NCBI RefSeq assembly: GCF_936925435.1
Contig: NZ_CAKZHQ010000049.1
Location: 107,516 to 171,515, forward strand
Origin: an uncultured Ramlibacter sp.
Lineage (GTDB): Bacteria > Pseudomonadota > Gammaproteobacteria > Burkholderiales > Burkholderiaceae_C
Direction: 5' to 3'
Length of the DNA: 64,000 nucleotides
A program made the translations under genes and the position numbers. The stretch's first letter is position 1; each line of letters starts with the position of its first letter. The notes beneath the pieces are model-generated. The model saw nothing but the letters and a program-made list of their open reading frames with translations. It was not told the DNA's origin and did not search any database. This document shows positions 8,885 through 17,663 of this stretch, one piece after another.

Positions 8885-10105
8885 CTATTGAATCGGCAGC
8901 GCAGTGGGGAGTAACAAGATCGTCGTGAATCCGGCCAGCGGTGGCGCGAGCCAGCGGCGCGAGCGCGCCTGGCCGATGGCGCGTGCCCGTCCCTCGGCCT
9001 GCAGTTCGGCCAGCGCGCGCTGCACCGTGCGCTGGCTGGCGTCCAGTGCCAGTGCCAGGGCCGAGGTCGACCAGGCCGCACCATCGGACAGCAGGGCCAG
9101 CAGCGCGCCCTGGTCGCCGGTGATGGGTGGCGCCAGCAGGACGAGTGCGCGCCCTTGCGCCGGCCGCAGCGTGAAGCCGCGCTGCGTGGCCTCGATGGCG
9201 GCCAAGGGCTTGATCAGCGCGCGCAGCCGGCCGATCTCCACCCGCAGCCGCGCCCGGTGCGTCTCGTCGGGATGGCGGGTGCGAAAGGCGTCGGCGATCA
9301 GGCTCTCGCGCTCGGCGTCGCCGGGCCATGCCTGTGCCAGTGAGCGTGCCAGCGTGAACAGCACGGGCCTGCTGGCCAGTGGTTGCCACAGGGAGCCCGT
9401 GCCCAGGCCGCGCCGGCAGGCGTCGACCACCAGCGCGTCCGATGCCAGATGCGCCGCCACTTCGTCGAGCCGCAGCGTCTGCTCGCTGCCGTCCGAGACC
9501 AGGCGCGCCGCCGGGCGCTCCAGCGCGGCGGCGGCCTCGGCCACCTCGGCCAGCAAGGCGGGCACGCCGGCACGCTCTGCCGCTGCGTAGGCCAGGGCCA
9601 AGGCCTCCCGTGCCGCTGCGATGCGCAGCGAACGCAGGGCCAGTTCCGCGTGAGCCAACTGGGCCACTGCCGCCAGCGCGGGCGGCAGCCCTTGCGCGTC
9701 GACTTGTGCCAGCGCATCGGCCGCCTCGCCCAGCCGGCCCAGCAGCAAGAGCTTGCGTGCCGCGATCAGCCGTGCCTGCATGGCATTGGCGCGGTCGGCA
9801 TGGGCCTCCAGGGTTGCGCCGGCGGCCAGCAGCGCGCGCGGCGAGCCGCCCAGGTCGCGCATGGCCAGCGCCACCTCGGCCTCGGCCACCACGCAGCGCG
9901 CGCGTGCCAGCGCCTCGTGCGCGCCGAAGTCGCGTGCCGCGCGCCGCAGCAGCTCGCGTGCGCGCGGGTGTTCGCCCAGCTGGGCCATCGCGATGCCGCG
10001 CATGGCCAGCGCCGGCGGGTCGTCGCGCAGGGCCACCCGCTTGAGCGCACCCAGCGCGTCGCCGGCGGCCAGCGCCCGCGCGCTGGCGGTGATCAGGGAG
10101 TCCAT
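8885..10105 (-). CDS. Helix-turn-helix transcriptional regulator with alpha-helical repeat N-terminus
   Basis: 406 residues. The N-terminal ~220 residues are Ala/Leu-rich paired helices resembling TPR-like repeats (LGEHPRARELLRRAARD). The C-terminal region has a winged-helix-like HTH (WSTSALALALDASQRTVQRALAELQ). No enzyme motif is seen. ATG 10105 is 27 bases after the LysR stop at 10133. It is probably co-transcribed with the downstream beta-propeller gene and perhaps the LysR gene. Confidence 0.65.
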   Translation of the reverse strand: MDSLITASARALAAGDALGALKRVALRDDPPALAMRGIAMAQLGEHPRARELLRRAARDFGAHEALARARCVVAEAEVALAMRDLGGSPRALLAAGATLEAHADRANAMQARLIAARKLLLLGRLGEAADALAQVDAQGLPPALAAVAQLAHAELALRSLRIAAAREALALAYAAAERAGVPALLAEVAEAAAALERPAARLVSDGSEQTLRLDEVAAHLASDALVVDACRRGLGTGSLWQPLASRPVLFTLARSLAQAWPGDAERESLIADAFRTRHPDETHRARLRVEIGRLRALIKPLAAIEATQRGFTLRPAQGRALVLLAPPITGDQGALLALLSDGAAWSTSALALALDASQRTVQRALAELQAEGRARAIGQARSRRWLAPPLAGFTTILLLPTALPIQ

Positions 10106-10132
10106 GGCGCGAAGGCTACACCGGCGCGCCGT

Positions 10133-11065
10133 TCAGCGCCGGGACCGGCGTTTCGCAGTGCTGCTTGCCGGGCCGCTGTCATCGCGCGCACGGATGCTGC
10201 GCACCAGCACCTCCAGCAATGCGGCCGCGGGCGGCGGGATGGGCCGGCGCGGATGGGACACGCAGATGAGCCGGCGCACCAGCACCGGCCGCACCACCTG
10301 GTGGCCCAGCAGGCTGCCATCGGCCAGCTTGCTGCGCAGGGCTGTGCGCGGCAGGATGGTGGCGAACTCGCCGTGCTCCACCGTGTGGACGATGGCGCTC
10401 ATCGAATCCACCTCCAGCGTGCAGGCCAACTGCACGCCAGCGGCGTCGGCGAAACCCTCGAGCATGGCGCGCAGGCCGTGCTGGCGTGTCGGCAGCACCA
10501 GGCGCAGCTTGGCCGCGTCGCGCAGCGGTACTTTGGCCGGCAAGAGCCGGTGTTTGCTGCCGGTGGCCAGCACGAAGTCCTCGTCCAGAACCGGCTGCGC
10601 ATCCAGCGCCAGGCGGCGCGGCCGGTTGACGATGGCGGCGTCGAGCTGACCGCTGGCCACGCCCTGGACCAGGGCATCGGTATAGGCCTCGGTGACCGAG
10701 ACGGTCACCTGCGGGTGCAAGGCCGAGAACTCGGCCAGCGCGTGGGCCAGGATGTCCTGGGCGATGCTGGCCGGCAGGCCGATGCGCGCATGGCCGGTCA
10801 GTTCGCTGCTGGTGTCCAGCAGCTGCGCGCGCGCCCGCTCGAAGTCCGCCAGCACCGGCAGGAACAGCGTGTACATCTGTGTCGCATGCGCAGTGGGCAC
10901 CATGCCGCGGTTGCTGCGCACGAACAGCTGGCGGCCCAGTTCTTCTTCCAGCCGCGCGATCTGCATGCTCAACGCCGGCTGCACGATGTTCAGGCGGCTG
11001 GCCGCGCGGGTGACCGATCCCTCTTCGTAGAGGGAGACGAAGTATTGAATCTGGCGGTGGTCCAT
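10133..11065 (-). CDS. LysR-family transcriptional regulator
   Basis: 310 residues. N-terminal HTH (GSVTRAASRLNIVQPALSMQIARLE) and a periplasmic-binding-fold effector domain, closest in style to NAC/Cbl-type LysR proteins. It is divergent from the Bug receptor / SDR / dehydrogenase operon, with 102 bases between, so it most likely controls that operon. It ends in a basic tail (TAKRRSRR). Confidence 0.88.
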   Translation of the reverse strand: MDHRQIQYFVSLYEEGSVTRAASRLNIVQPALSMQIARLEEELGRQLFVRSNRGMVPTAHATQMYTLFLPVLADFERARAQLLDTSSELTGHARIGLPASIAQDILAHALAEFSALHPQVTVSVTEAYTDALVQGVASGQLDAAIVNRPRRLALDAQPVLDEDFVLATGSKHRLLPAKVPLRDAAKLRLVLPTRQHGLRAMLEGFADAAGVQLACTLEVDSMSAIVHTVEHGEFATILPRTALRSKLADGSLLGHQVVRPVLVRRLICVSHPRRPIPPPAAALLEVLVRSIRARDDSGPASSTAKRRSRR

Positions 11066-11167
11066 GGCGGTTGGCTATCTGTGCAAATGATAGACGCATC
11101 AAAAAACATGATTTGACCTGATGGTGAGGTCGACCCAAGATGCGCGCATTCCAACAGGAGACAAGCC

Positions 11168-12124
11168 ATGAAGATCATCCCCTTGCTCGCCGCGGCCGCG
11201 TTCGGCCTGTGCGCGCTGGCCGCCTCGGCCCAGACCTATCCCTCGCGCCCGGTGCGCGTCATCATCCCCTTCCCGCCGGGCGGCACGCTCGACACCCTGG
11301 GCCGCGCTGTGGCGCAAAAGCTGGCCGAGCAGACCGGCCAGCCCTTCGTGATCGAGAACAAGCCCGGCGGCAACGGCATCATCGGCGCCGACCAGGTGGC
11401 CAAGGCGCCGGCCGACGGCTACACCCTGCTGTTCAACGCGTCGACCTTCGTGACGGCGCCCATGACCATGAAGTCCGTGCCATATGCAGTGGTGCGCGAC
11501 TTTTCTCCCATTGCGCTGGTGGCCAAGGCGCCGCTGTCGGTGGCAATCAACAAGGACCTGCCGGTCACGGACATCAAATCGCTGCAGGCCTATGCCAAGG
11601 CCAACCCCGGCAAGATGACCTTCGCCGTCGGTTCGGTCGGATCGGCCGGCCACCTGGCAACCGAGCTTCTCAAGCGCTCGGCCGGCATCGAGTACACGGT
11701 CGTGCCGTACAAGGGCACGGCGCCTGCCTTCCAGGACCTGATCGGCGGCCAGATCGCCGGCTTCATCGACCCCATCCTGGGCTCCTTGCAATACCACCGC
11801 TCGGGCATGCTCAAAGTGGTGGCCGTGACCTCCGACAAGCGCACGCCCAACCTGCCCGAGGTGGCGACGGTGGCCGAGAGCCTGCCGGGCTATGAGTTCT
11901 ACAGTTGGTATGGCCTGTGGGCGCCGGCCAAGGCCCCGCAAGACATCGTGCGTCGCCTGAACGCTGAGGTGAACAAGGCCCTGGCCGGCGAACTGCGCGA
12001 GCGTTTCACCCAGCAAGGCCTGCTGTTCGCGCCTGGCTCCGCGGAGGACTTCGCCCGCTTCCAGGAGGCTGACATGGCCAAGTCGCAAAAAGTCATCACC
12101 GAAGGCCAGATCCGTGTCGAGTGA
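11168..12124 (+). CDS. Bug-family (TctC-like) tripartite tricarboxylate receptor
   Basis: 318 residues with a Sec signal (cleavage near ASA-Q). Family pattern: YPSRPVRVIIPFPPGG, GRAVAQKLAEQTGQPFVIENKPG, GGNGIIGAD and the late motif PGYEFYSWYGLWAPAKAP. It would bind a carboxylate or similar small ligand in the periplasm. No TctA/TctB membrane genes are present, as is common for orphan Bug proteins. Start ATG 11168 follows CAGGAGAC. It overlaps the SDR gene by 11 bases. Confidence 0.92.
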   Translation: MKIIPLLAAAAFGLCALAASAQTYPSRPVRVIIPFPPGGTLDTLGRAVAQKLAEQTGQPFVIENKPGGNGIIGADQVAKAPADGYTLLFNASTFVTAPMTMKSVPYAVVRDFSPIALVAKAPLSVAINKDLPVTDIKSLQAYAKANPGKMTFAVGSVGSAGHLATELLKRSAGIEYTVVPYKGTAPAFQDLIGGQIAGFIDPILGSLQYHRSGMLKVVAVTSDKRTPNLPEVATVAESLPGYEFYSWYGLWAPAKAPQDIVRRLNAEVNKALAGELRERFTQQGLLFAPGSAEDFARFQEADMAKSQKVITEGQIRVE

Positions 12125-12812
12125 GGCACGGCGCGCCATCGTCACCGGCAGCAGTTCGGGCATAGGCCTGGCTGTCAGCCAGGCCCTGCTGGCGGACGGC
12201 TGGCAGGTGACCGGCCTGGACAAGGCGCCCGCAAGCATCGAGGCGGCCGGCTTCCGGGCAGTGACGGTGGACCTGTGTGATGCGGCGCGTTGCGAGGCCG
12301 TTGCCGATGCCGAGCATGGCGTGCAGGCCCTGGTGCACGCAGCCGGCGTGCTGCGTGTCGCGCGCCTGGGCGGGCTGGACGGCGCCGCCGGCGAGCAGAT
12401 GTGGCGGCTGCATGTGGACGCCGCGACCCGCCTGGCCAACCGCTTCCTGCCGGAGATGGCGCGTGCGCGCGGCGGCCGCATGGTGCTGGTGGGCAGCCGC
12501 GTGGCACGCGGCATCGCCGGCCGCAGCCAGTACGCTGCGACCAAGGCGGCGCTGGTGTCGCTGGCGCGCAGCTGGGCCGCGGAAGTGGCGCCCGCGGGCG
12601 TGACAGTCAATGTGGTGTCGCCCGCGGCGACGGCCACGCAGATGCTGCAGGACCCTGCGCGCCAGACGGTGCAGCCACGCCTGCCGCCGCTGGGCCGGCT
12701 GATCGAGCCGCAGGAGGTCGCCGCGCTGGTGGCCTTCCTGCTGTCGCCCGCTGCAGCCGCCATCACCGGCCAGGACATCCAGGTCTGCGGCGGCGCGTCG
12801 CTGGAGGCCTGA
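12114..12812 (+). CDS. Short-chain dehydrogenase/reductase
   Basis: 232-residue classical SDR: cofactor motif TGSSSGIG near residue 12, NNAG-equivalent HAAGVL, catalytic Ser (VLVGSR) and YxxxK (YAATK). It starts with GTG at 12114 inside the end of the Bug receptor gene, so translation is coupled. Likely oxidises a hydroxyl group of the compound delivered by the receptor; substrate unknown. Confidence 0.88.
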   Translation: MSSEARRAIVTGSSSGIGLAVSQALLADGWQVTGLDKAPASIEAAGFRAVTVDLCDAARCEAVADAEHGVQALVHAAGVLRVARLGGLDGAAGEQMWRLHVDAATRLANRFLPEMARARGGRMVLVGSRVARGIAGRSQYAATKAALVSLARSWAAEVAPAGVTVNVVSPAATATQMLQDPARQTVQPRLPPLGRLIEPQEVAALVAFLLSPAAAAITGQDIQVCGGASLEA

Positions 12813-12814
12813 GC

Positions 12815-13702
12815 ATGGCGCAAACCATAGGCATCGTCGGCCTGGGCCTGGTCGGCCAGGCGCTGGGCGCGCGCTTGCGTGCCGCCGGCCTGCACACCCT
12901 GGGCTACGACCGCAGCCCGCAGGCGGCGCAGGCCTTCGGGCAGGCCGGCGGCGAACTGGCCGCTTCGCTGGCGCAGCTGGCCGAGGCCGCCGAGACGGTG
13001 CTGCTGGCCGTCTTCGACACCCAGGGGGTTCTCGAGGTGGTGGAAGGGCCGGCCGGCCTGCTGGCCCAGCCGCACAGCGTGCGTCTGCTGCTCGATTGCT
13101 CGACAGGTTCGCCCGACTTGTTGCTAGGTCTGGGTGCCAGGCTGGCGCAGCGCGGCATCGCTTTTGTCGAAGCGCCGCTGTCAGGCTCCAGCCAGCAGAT
13201 CGGTGCCGGCGAGGCGGTGGCGCTGGTGGGCGCGCAGGACGCAGCCTATGCCCAGGCGGCGCCGCTGCTGGCGCTGCTGGCGCGCGAGTCCATCCATATC
13301 GGCCCGCCCGGCATGGGCGCCAAGGCCAAGCTGGCGACCAACCTGGTGCTGGGCCTGAACCGCGCGGTGTTCGCCGAAGGCCTGGCATTCGCCGAAAGCC
13401 TGGGCATTGCGCCCGAGCAGTTCCTGGCCCTGGTGCTGGCCACGCCGGCCCGTTCGGAGGCCGCCGCTGTCAAAGGCCCGCAGATGGTGGCGCAAGACTT
13501 CGCGCCGCGTTCGCGCATCCGCCAGCACCAGAAGGACGTGACCCTGATGCTCGATAGCGCCCGCGCGCAGGGCCTGGATCTGCCCTTGTCACGCGTGCAC
13601 GCCGCGCTGCTGGCCGAGGCCGTGGCCCAGGGCCGGGGCGAGCTGGACAACGCCGCCATCGTGCTGCAGCTGCGCGGCCGCAAGAGCCCAGGCGGAGCCT
13701 GA
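12815..13702 (+). CDS. 3-hydroxyisobutyrate-dehydrogenase-like NAD(P)-dependent oxidoreductase
   Basis: 295 residues of the beta-hydroxyacid dehydrogenase family: N-terminal Rossmann motif GIVGLGLVGQALGARL, LLDCSTGSP and the substrate loop EAPLSGSSQQIGAGEAVALVGG-like region, then the catalytic Lys region (GAKAKLATNLVLGLN). ATG 12815 follows the SDR stop by 2 bases. Third gene of the Bug receptor operon; with the SDR it suggests a short catabolic route for a hydroxy-acid. Confidence 0.87.
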   Translation: MAQTIGIVGLGLVGQALGARLRAAGLHTLGYDRSPQAAQAFGQAGGELAASLAQLAEAAETVLLAVFDTQGVLEVVEGPAGLLAQPHSVRLLLDCSTGSPDLLLGLGARLAQRGIAFVEAPLSGSSQQIGAGEAVALVGAQDAAYAQAAPLLALLARESIHIGPPGMGAKAKLATNLVLGLNRAVFAEGLAFAESLGIAPEQFLALVLATPARSEAAAVKGPQMVAQDFAPRSRIRQHQKDVTLMLDSARAQGLDLPLSRVHAALLAEAVAQGRGELDNAAIVLQLRGRKSPGGA

Positions 13703-13760
13703 ACGAAGGGCGCATTGTTGTACCCTGGGGCCGTTTAAAGCGGCACCCAGGAGGTCCACC

Positions 13761-13907
13761 ATGGCCAAGGCTTTTCCCGTCGTGCTTTTTCTGCTGGTCG
13801 GCTGCACCGGAGCGCAATACCGCCCCGACACCAGCTCGCCCTGCTATGCCAGCGAGGCCTCGTACGAGTGCCAGATCGAGCGCTACCTCAACGTCAACGC
13901 CAACTAG
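13761..13907 (+). CDS. Small lipoprotein, 48 aa
   Basis: Starts with ATG 13761 after a near-consensus ribosome site (CAGGAGGTCCACC). The N terminus MAKAFPVVLFLLVGC is a short signal with a lipobox (LVGC, Cys 15), followed by a ~33-residue polar tail with two further Cys. No family recognised. The strong ribosome site and clean lipobox make it a convincing gene despite its size. Confidence 0.7.
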   Translation: MAKAFPVVLFLLVGCTGAQYRPDTSSPCYASEASYECQIERYLNVNAN

Positions 13908-13922
13908 CGCCGGCCGGCCTGC

Positions 13923-14822
13923 TCAGGTGGACCGGCGGTTGACCAGCACGATGCCAACCGCAACGCCGGTCAGTGCCAGCACCAGCTGCGGCGTCAGCGG
14001 CTCGGACAGCAGCGCCACGCCGAACACCAGGGCGAACACCGGCGTGAGAAAGGTGAAGGACGCCATGCGCGTGGCCGGGTAGTGCCGCAGCAGCCACATC
14101 CAGGCCAGGTAGCTGGCGAAGGCCCCGATGGCGGTCTGCAGGAACAGCGAGCCCCAGGCCTGGGCCGAGTACTGCAGCGACCAGGTCTCGCCCAGCGCCA
14201 GTGACAGCAGGGGCGCGACCGCGGCCGTCACCGCCACCTGGTAGAACAAGGTTTTTTCGGGGCTGGCCTTTGCCATGCTGGCGCTGCCGCGCAGCACCAG
14301 CGTGGTCAGCCCCCACAGCGTGCCGGCGGCCAGCGCCAGTGCGTCGCCGCGCAGCTGGCGCGGCGTGCTGCCATGCAGGAAGCCCTCGCTGAACGCCAGG
14401 GCGACGGCGGCAAACGCGATGAACAGGCCCAGCCACTGCAGGCCGCGCAGCTTCTCGCTGGGCACCCAGCGTGGCAGCAGCAGGGCCACGACAAAGGGCG
14501 AGGAATACAGAAAGACGGTGAGCCGCGAGGCCGTGGTGTCGCGCAGCCCCAGGTAGATGCAGCTGAACTCGCCGGCGAACAGCGCCCCGGCCAGCAGGCC
14601 CGCACCCAGGGTGCCGTCGCGCTCGAACAGCTTGACGCCACGCACCGCGCACCACAGCCACAGCAAGGCGGTGGCGCCGGCAAAACGCAGCGAGGCTTGC
14701 CACAGCGGCGGTACCTCGCCCACCGTGGTCTTGATCAGGATCTGCTGGAAGCCCCAGAACACACAGCAGGCCAGGAGCAGGGAAATCGCGAGCGTGTCGA
14801 GGTGTTGTTTGCGCTGGACCAT
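13923..14822 (-). CDS. EamA/DMT-family transporter
   Basis: 299 residues with ten predicted transmembrane helices in two EamA repeats (FWGFQQILIKTTVGEVPPLW in repeat 1; SYLAWMWLLRHYPATRMASF near the end of repeat 2). Likely a small-metabolite exporter; substrate unknown. Start ATG 14822 chosen; ATG 14831 is possible. It lies beside the MarR gene on the same strand with a 25-base gap, so co-transcription downstream of MarR is possible. Confidence 0.88.
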   Translation of the reverse strand: MVQRKQHLDTLAISLLLACCVFWGFQQILIKTTVGEVPPLWQASLRFAGATALLWLWCAVRGVKLFERDGTLGAGLLAGALFAGEFSCIYLGLRDTTASRLTVFLYSSPFVVALLLPRWVPSEKLRGLQWLGLFIAFAAVALAFSEGFLHGSTPRQLRGDALALAAGTLWGLTTLVLRGSASMAKASPEKTLFYQVAVTAAVAPLLSLALGETWSLQYSAQAWGSLFLQTAIGAFASYLAWMWLLRHYPATRMASFTFLTPVFALVFGVALLSEPLTPQLVLALTGVAVGIVLVNRRST

Positions 14823-14847
14823 GGGCCGCAATGGTAGCGGCCGCGCT

Positions 14848-15285
14848 TCAAGGATGTTGCGCGAGCTTTTCGAGCAGTTTGCGAAGCGCTACTTTTTCAG
14901 TAGCACCCAAAGTCCGCAGCATGCGGGCTTCATGCTGTTTTGCTTCTGCCACCAGGGGCTTGACCAGGCGCCGGCCGGCGGCCGTGGCCAGCACCATGGT
15001 GCGGCGCTGGTCGCTGGCGTCGGCCTGCAATGCCACCCAGCCCTGGTCGGCCATGCGCTGCACCAGCTTGGTCACCGTGGGCTGCTTGGACAGCACTTCA
15101 TGGGCCAGCTGGCTCACCGTCAGCGGCTCGCCATCGTGCAGCGTGGCCAGCACCCGCCATTCGATCGAACTCAGGCCGGCGGCCCGCACATGGGCGTCGA
15201 AGTCCTTGTACAGCGCGTGGTTGGCCTGTCCCAGCAGGTAGCCCAGGTAGCTGTCGATAAACCGCTCACCGGCCACCTGGCTCAT
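14848..15285 (-). CDS. MarR-family transcriptional regulator
   Basis: 145-residue winged-helix repressor: SSIEWRVLATL, LTVSQLAHEVLSKQPTVTKLVQRM (recognition helix) and the DQRRTMVLAT wing. Start overlaps the stop of the flavin reductase gene (ATGA), so regulator and reductase are coupled. In nicotinate and picolinate gene clusters a MarR protein (NicR type) represses the dioxygenase operon; by analogy this one should act on the palindrome at 15803-15816. Confidence 0.88.
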   Translation of the reverse strand: MSQVAGERFIDSYLGYLLGQANHALYKDFDAHVRAAGLSSIEWRVLATLHDGEPLTVSQLAHEVLSKQPTVTKLVQRMADQGWVALQADASDQRRTMVLATAAGRRLVKPLVAEAKQHEARMLRTLGATEKVALRKLLEKLAQHP

Positions 15286-15815
15286 AGCGGGTGTTCAGTG
15301 TAAAAACGGCCGCCGTGGAACAGCAGCGGTGAGACGCCCTCACGCCGGCTGCAGCGCTCGACCTCGCCGACGAAGATCAGGTGGTCTCCTTCTTCGTAGC
15401 GGCTGCGGTTGAAGCACTCGAAGCTGGCTGCCGCGCCGGCGAGCACCGGCGCGCCACTGATGCCGGCGGTGAACTCCACGCCGCTCCAGCGGTCCGCGCC
15501 CTTGAGGGCAAAGCGCTCCGCCAGCGCCTTTTGGTCGGCGGCCAGCACGTTGATGGCGTAGTGCGAGCCGGCGCGGAAAGCCGGCAGCGACGCGGCCGCC
15601 TGGGCCAGGCTCCACAGCACCAGGGGCGGCGCCAGCGAGACCGAGGCAAAGGAGTTGGCCGTCAGGCCGATCGGCTGGCCCTCGGGCGTCAGCGCGGTGA
15701 CGATGGTGACGCCGGTGGCAAACATGCCCAGGGCGGCGCGGAACTCCGGTGTGGAGAAGCTGGGGGGCTGGGCTTGGCGTGGCGGTGTCACGGAACTATT
15801 TGCATGAAATTTCAT
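15282..15815 (-). CDS. Flavin reductase (HpaC/NtaB-like FMN-binding)
   Basis: 177 residues of the flavin reductase-like split-barrel family: FRAALGMFATGVTIVTA, IGLTANSFASVSLAPPLVLWS and HYAINVLAADQKALAERFA, ending HGGRFYTEHPL. It would supply reduced FMN/FAD to a partner monooxygenase; the acyl-CoA-dehydrogenase-fold protein at 17663 is the obvious candidate. ATG 15815 lies inside a 14-bp palindrome. Divergent from the dioxygenase gene with only 25 bases between starts. Confidence 0.88.
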   Translation of the reverse strand: MKFHANSSVTPPRQAQPPSFSTPEFRAALGMFATGVTIVTALTPEGQPIGLTANSFASVSLAPPLVLWSLAQAAASLPAFRAGSHYAINVLAADQKALAERFALKGADRWSGVEFTAGISGAPVLAGAAASFECFNRSRYEEGDHLIFVGEVERCSRREGVSPLLFHGGRFYTEHPL

Positions 15816-15816
15816 G
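15803..15816. promoter_or_regulatory. Probable MarR operator (14-bp perfect palindrome)
   Basis: CATGAAATTTCATG is a perfect palindrome in the 25-base divergent region and covers the start codon of the flavin reductase. Its size and position suit a MarR dimer. Repression would block both the reductase-marR and the dioxygenase operons. Confidence 0.55.
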
Positions 15817-15840
15817 TAGTATGCCGCGAAGCACAAGACC

Positions 15841-16884
15841 ATGCTGCAAGAACAGATCGAACCCGCCTGGCTGGACGCCTTCGAGGCCGTGTTGCGCCGC
15901 TGCGCCCTGCAGCCGGGTGACACCGTGGCGGTGCTCAGCGAAAGCCAGAGCCGGCCGGTGCTGGCGCAGCTGGCACGGCTGGCCGCGGCGCGGCTGGGCT
16001 GCCGGGCTTTCAGCCTGGTGCTGCCCAGTGTCTTTGAGAAAAAACTGCCTGTGGCGCGCTCCACAGGCGCCTCGAATGCTATCCAAAATATAGCGCCCGT
16101 GATCGCGGCCCTGGCCGGCAGCACCCTGGTGGTGGACTGCACGGTGGAGGGCCTGATGCACGCACCCGAGCTCCCTGCCATCTTGCAGGGTGGCGCGCGC
16201 GTGCTCTATGTGAGCAACGAGCATCCCGAGGCCCTGGCCCGGCTGGTGCCCGATGCCACGCTGGAGCCGCTGGTCAAGCAGCACGTCAAGCGCCTGCGCG
16301 CGGCCGGCGCGATGCGCGTGCAGTCACGCGCCGGCACCGACTTGCAGATCGCGCTGGCCGGCGCCACCTGCGGCGGCAACTGGGGTTACACGGCGCGGCC
16401 CGGCACCATGAGCCACTGGCCGGGCGGCCTGGCCCTGGCCTTCCCGGCAGCAGGCAGCGTCAACGGCACGCTGGTGCTGGACGAGGGTGACGTCAACCTC
16501 ACTTTCAAGCGCTACATCGAGCGGCCCATCACGCTGCGCATCGAGGACGACCACATCACAAGCATCGAAGGCAGGGGCGTCGATGCCGAACTGATGCGCA
16601 GCCACATCGCCGGCTGGGGTGACAAGGAAGCCTATGCCGTCAGCCACGTCGGCTACGGTCTGAACGCCGCGGCGCGCTGGGACAGCATGGCCTTGTACGA
16701 CAAGCGTGACTTCAACGGCACGGAGCTGCGCGCCTTCGCCGGCAATTTTCTCTACAGCACCGGCGCCAACGAGGTGGCCGGCCGCCACACCCTGGGCCAT
16801 TTCGACCTGCCCCTGCGCAATTGCACGGTGCTGCTCGATGGCCAGGCGGTGGTCGACAGCGGCCAGTTGGTGGCCGCGGCATGA
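15841..16884 (+). CDS. NicX-like 2,5-dihydroxypyridine 5,6-dioxygenase family protein
   Basis: 347 residues, the length of NicX. Family features run through the C-terminal half: HWPGGLALAFP, GTLVLDEGDVNL, the SHVGYGL motif, GNFLYSTGANE and HFDLPLRNC. His269, His320 and Asp322 fall at the places of the iron ligands described for NicX (His-His-Asp). It would open a dihydroxypyridine-type ring to an N-formyl amide. A GCTA-AAAA-TAGC repeat at 16078-16094 is translated in frame as part of residues 80-85. It overlaps the hydrolase gene (ATGA). The exact substrate is inferred only. Confidence 0.78.
   Translation: MLQEQIEPAWLDAFEAVLRRCALQPGDTVAVLSESQSRPVLAQLARLAAARLGCRAFSLVLPSVFEKKLPVARSTGASNAIQNIAPVIAALAGSTLVVDCTVEGLMHAPELPAILQGGARVLYVSNEHPEALARLVPDATLEPLVKQHVKRLRAAGAMRVQSRAGTDLQIALAGATCGGNWGYTARPGTMSHWPGGLALAFPAAGSVNGTLVLDEGDVNLTFKRYIERPITLRIEDDHITSIEGRGVDAELMRSHIAGWGDKEAYAVSHVGYGLNAAARWDSMALYDKRDFNGTELRAFAGNFLYSTGANEVAGRHTLGHFDLPLRNCTVLLDGQAVVDSGQLVAAA
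16078..16094. repeat. Comamonad-type short repeat inside a coding region
   Basis: GCTATCCAAAATATAGC, same family as the intergenic copies at 5685, 39213, 43579 and 56891, here read through in frame within the NicX-like gene. Confidence 0.5.
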
Positions 16885-17663
16885 CGCTGCCGGCCTTCAC
16901 CACGCTGGGCGCCGGGCCTACGGTGCTGATGCTGCACGGCATCGGCGGCGGCCACCTGGCGTTCGCGCCGCAGGTCGAGACCCTGGCTTCCAGCGGCTAC
17001 CGCGCCGTGGCCTGGGACATGCCCGGCTACGGCCGCAGCGCGCCCATCGAGCCCTACACCTTCAAGGGCCTGGCCCAGCGCTGCATCGCGCTGATCGACA
17101 GCCTGCAGTGCGGCAGCGTCACCCTGGTGGGTCATAGCATGGGCGGCATGGTGGCGCAGGAGGTGGTGGCGCGCCGGCCCGAGCTGGTGGCCAAGCTGGT
17201 GCTGTGCGGCACTTCGCCGTCCTTCGGCAAGCCCGATGGGGATTGGCAACGCGACTTCATCGCCCAGCGCACGGCGCCGCTGGACGCGGGCAAGACCATG
17301 GGCGAGCTGGCCGAGTTGCTGGTGCCCCAGATGGTGGGCCCCGGCTCGCTGCCCGAAGGCCTGCGCCTGGCCACGCATTGCATGGCCCAGGTCAATCCCT
17401 CCACCTACCGTCGCGCGCTGGAGGCCCTGGTCACTTTCGACCGGCGCGACAGTCTGGCCCGCATCCACGTGCCGACCCTGTTGCTGGCCGGTGAGTACGA
17501 CCGCAACGCACCGCCGGCGGTGATGCGCAAGATGGCGGACGCCATTGCCGGCAGCACCTACCTGGAAATGAAGGGCATAGGCCACCTGCAGAACCTGGAA
17601 GCGCCCGATGACTTCGACGGCCTGCTGCTGAACTTCCTGGCGTTGCCGCGCCAGCTGCACTGA
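16881..17663 (+). CDS. Alpha/beta hydrolase (NicD-like deformylase candidate)
   Basis: 260 residues with a canonical fold: oxyanion motif LHGIGGG, nucleophile elbow GHSMGG (Ser86), acid region LLAGEYDRNAPP and catalytic His in KGIGHLQNLEAP. In the nicotinate and picolinate pathways the hydrolase next to the NicX-type dioxygenase removes formate from N-formylmaleamate, so the same role is proposed here. ATG 16881 overlaps the upstream stop; ATG of the next gene overlaps its own stop (TGATG). Confidence 0.82.
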   Translation: MTLPAFTTLGAGPTVLMLHGIGGGHLAFAPQVETLASSGYRAVAWDMPGYGRSAPIEPYTFKGLAQRCIALIDSLQCGSVTLVGHSMGGMVAQEVVARRPELVAKLVLCGTSPSFGKPDGDWQRDFIAQRTAPLDAGKTMGELAELLVPQMVGPGSLPEGLRLATHCMAQVNPSTYRRALEALVTFDRRDSLARIHVPTLLLAGEYDRNAPPAVMRKMADAIAGSTYLEMKGIGHLQNLEAPDDFDGLLLNFLALPRQLH

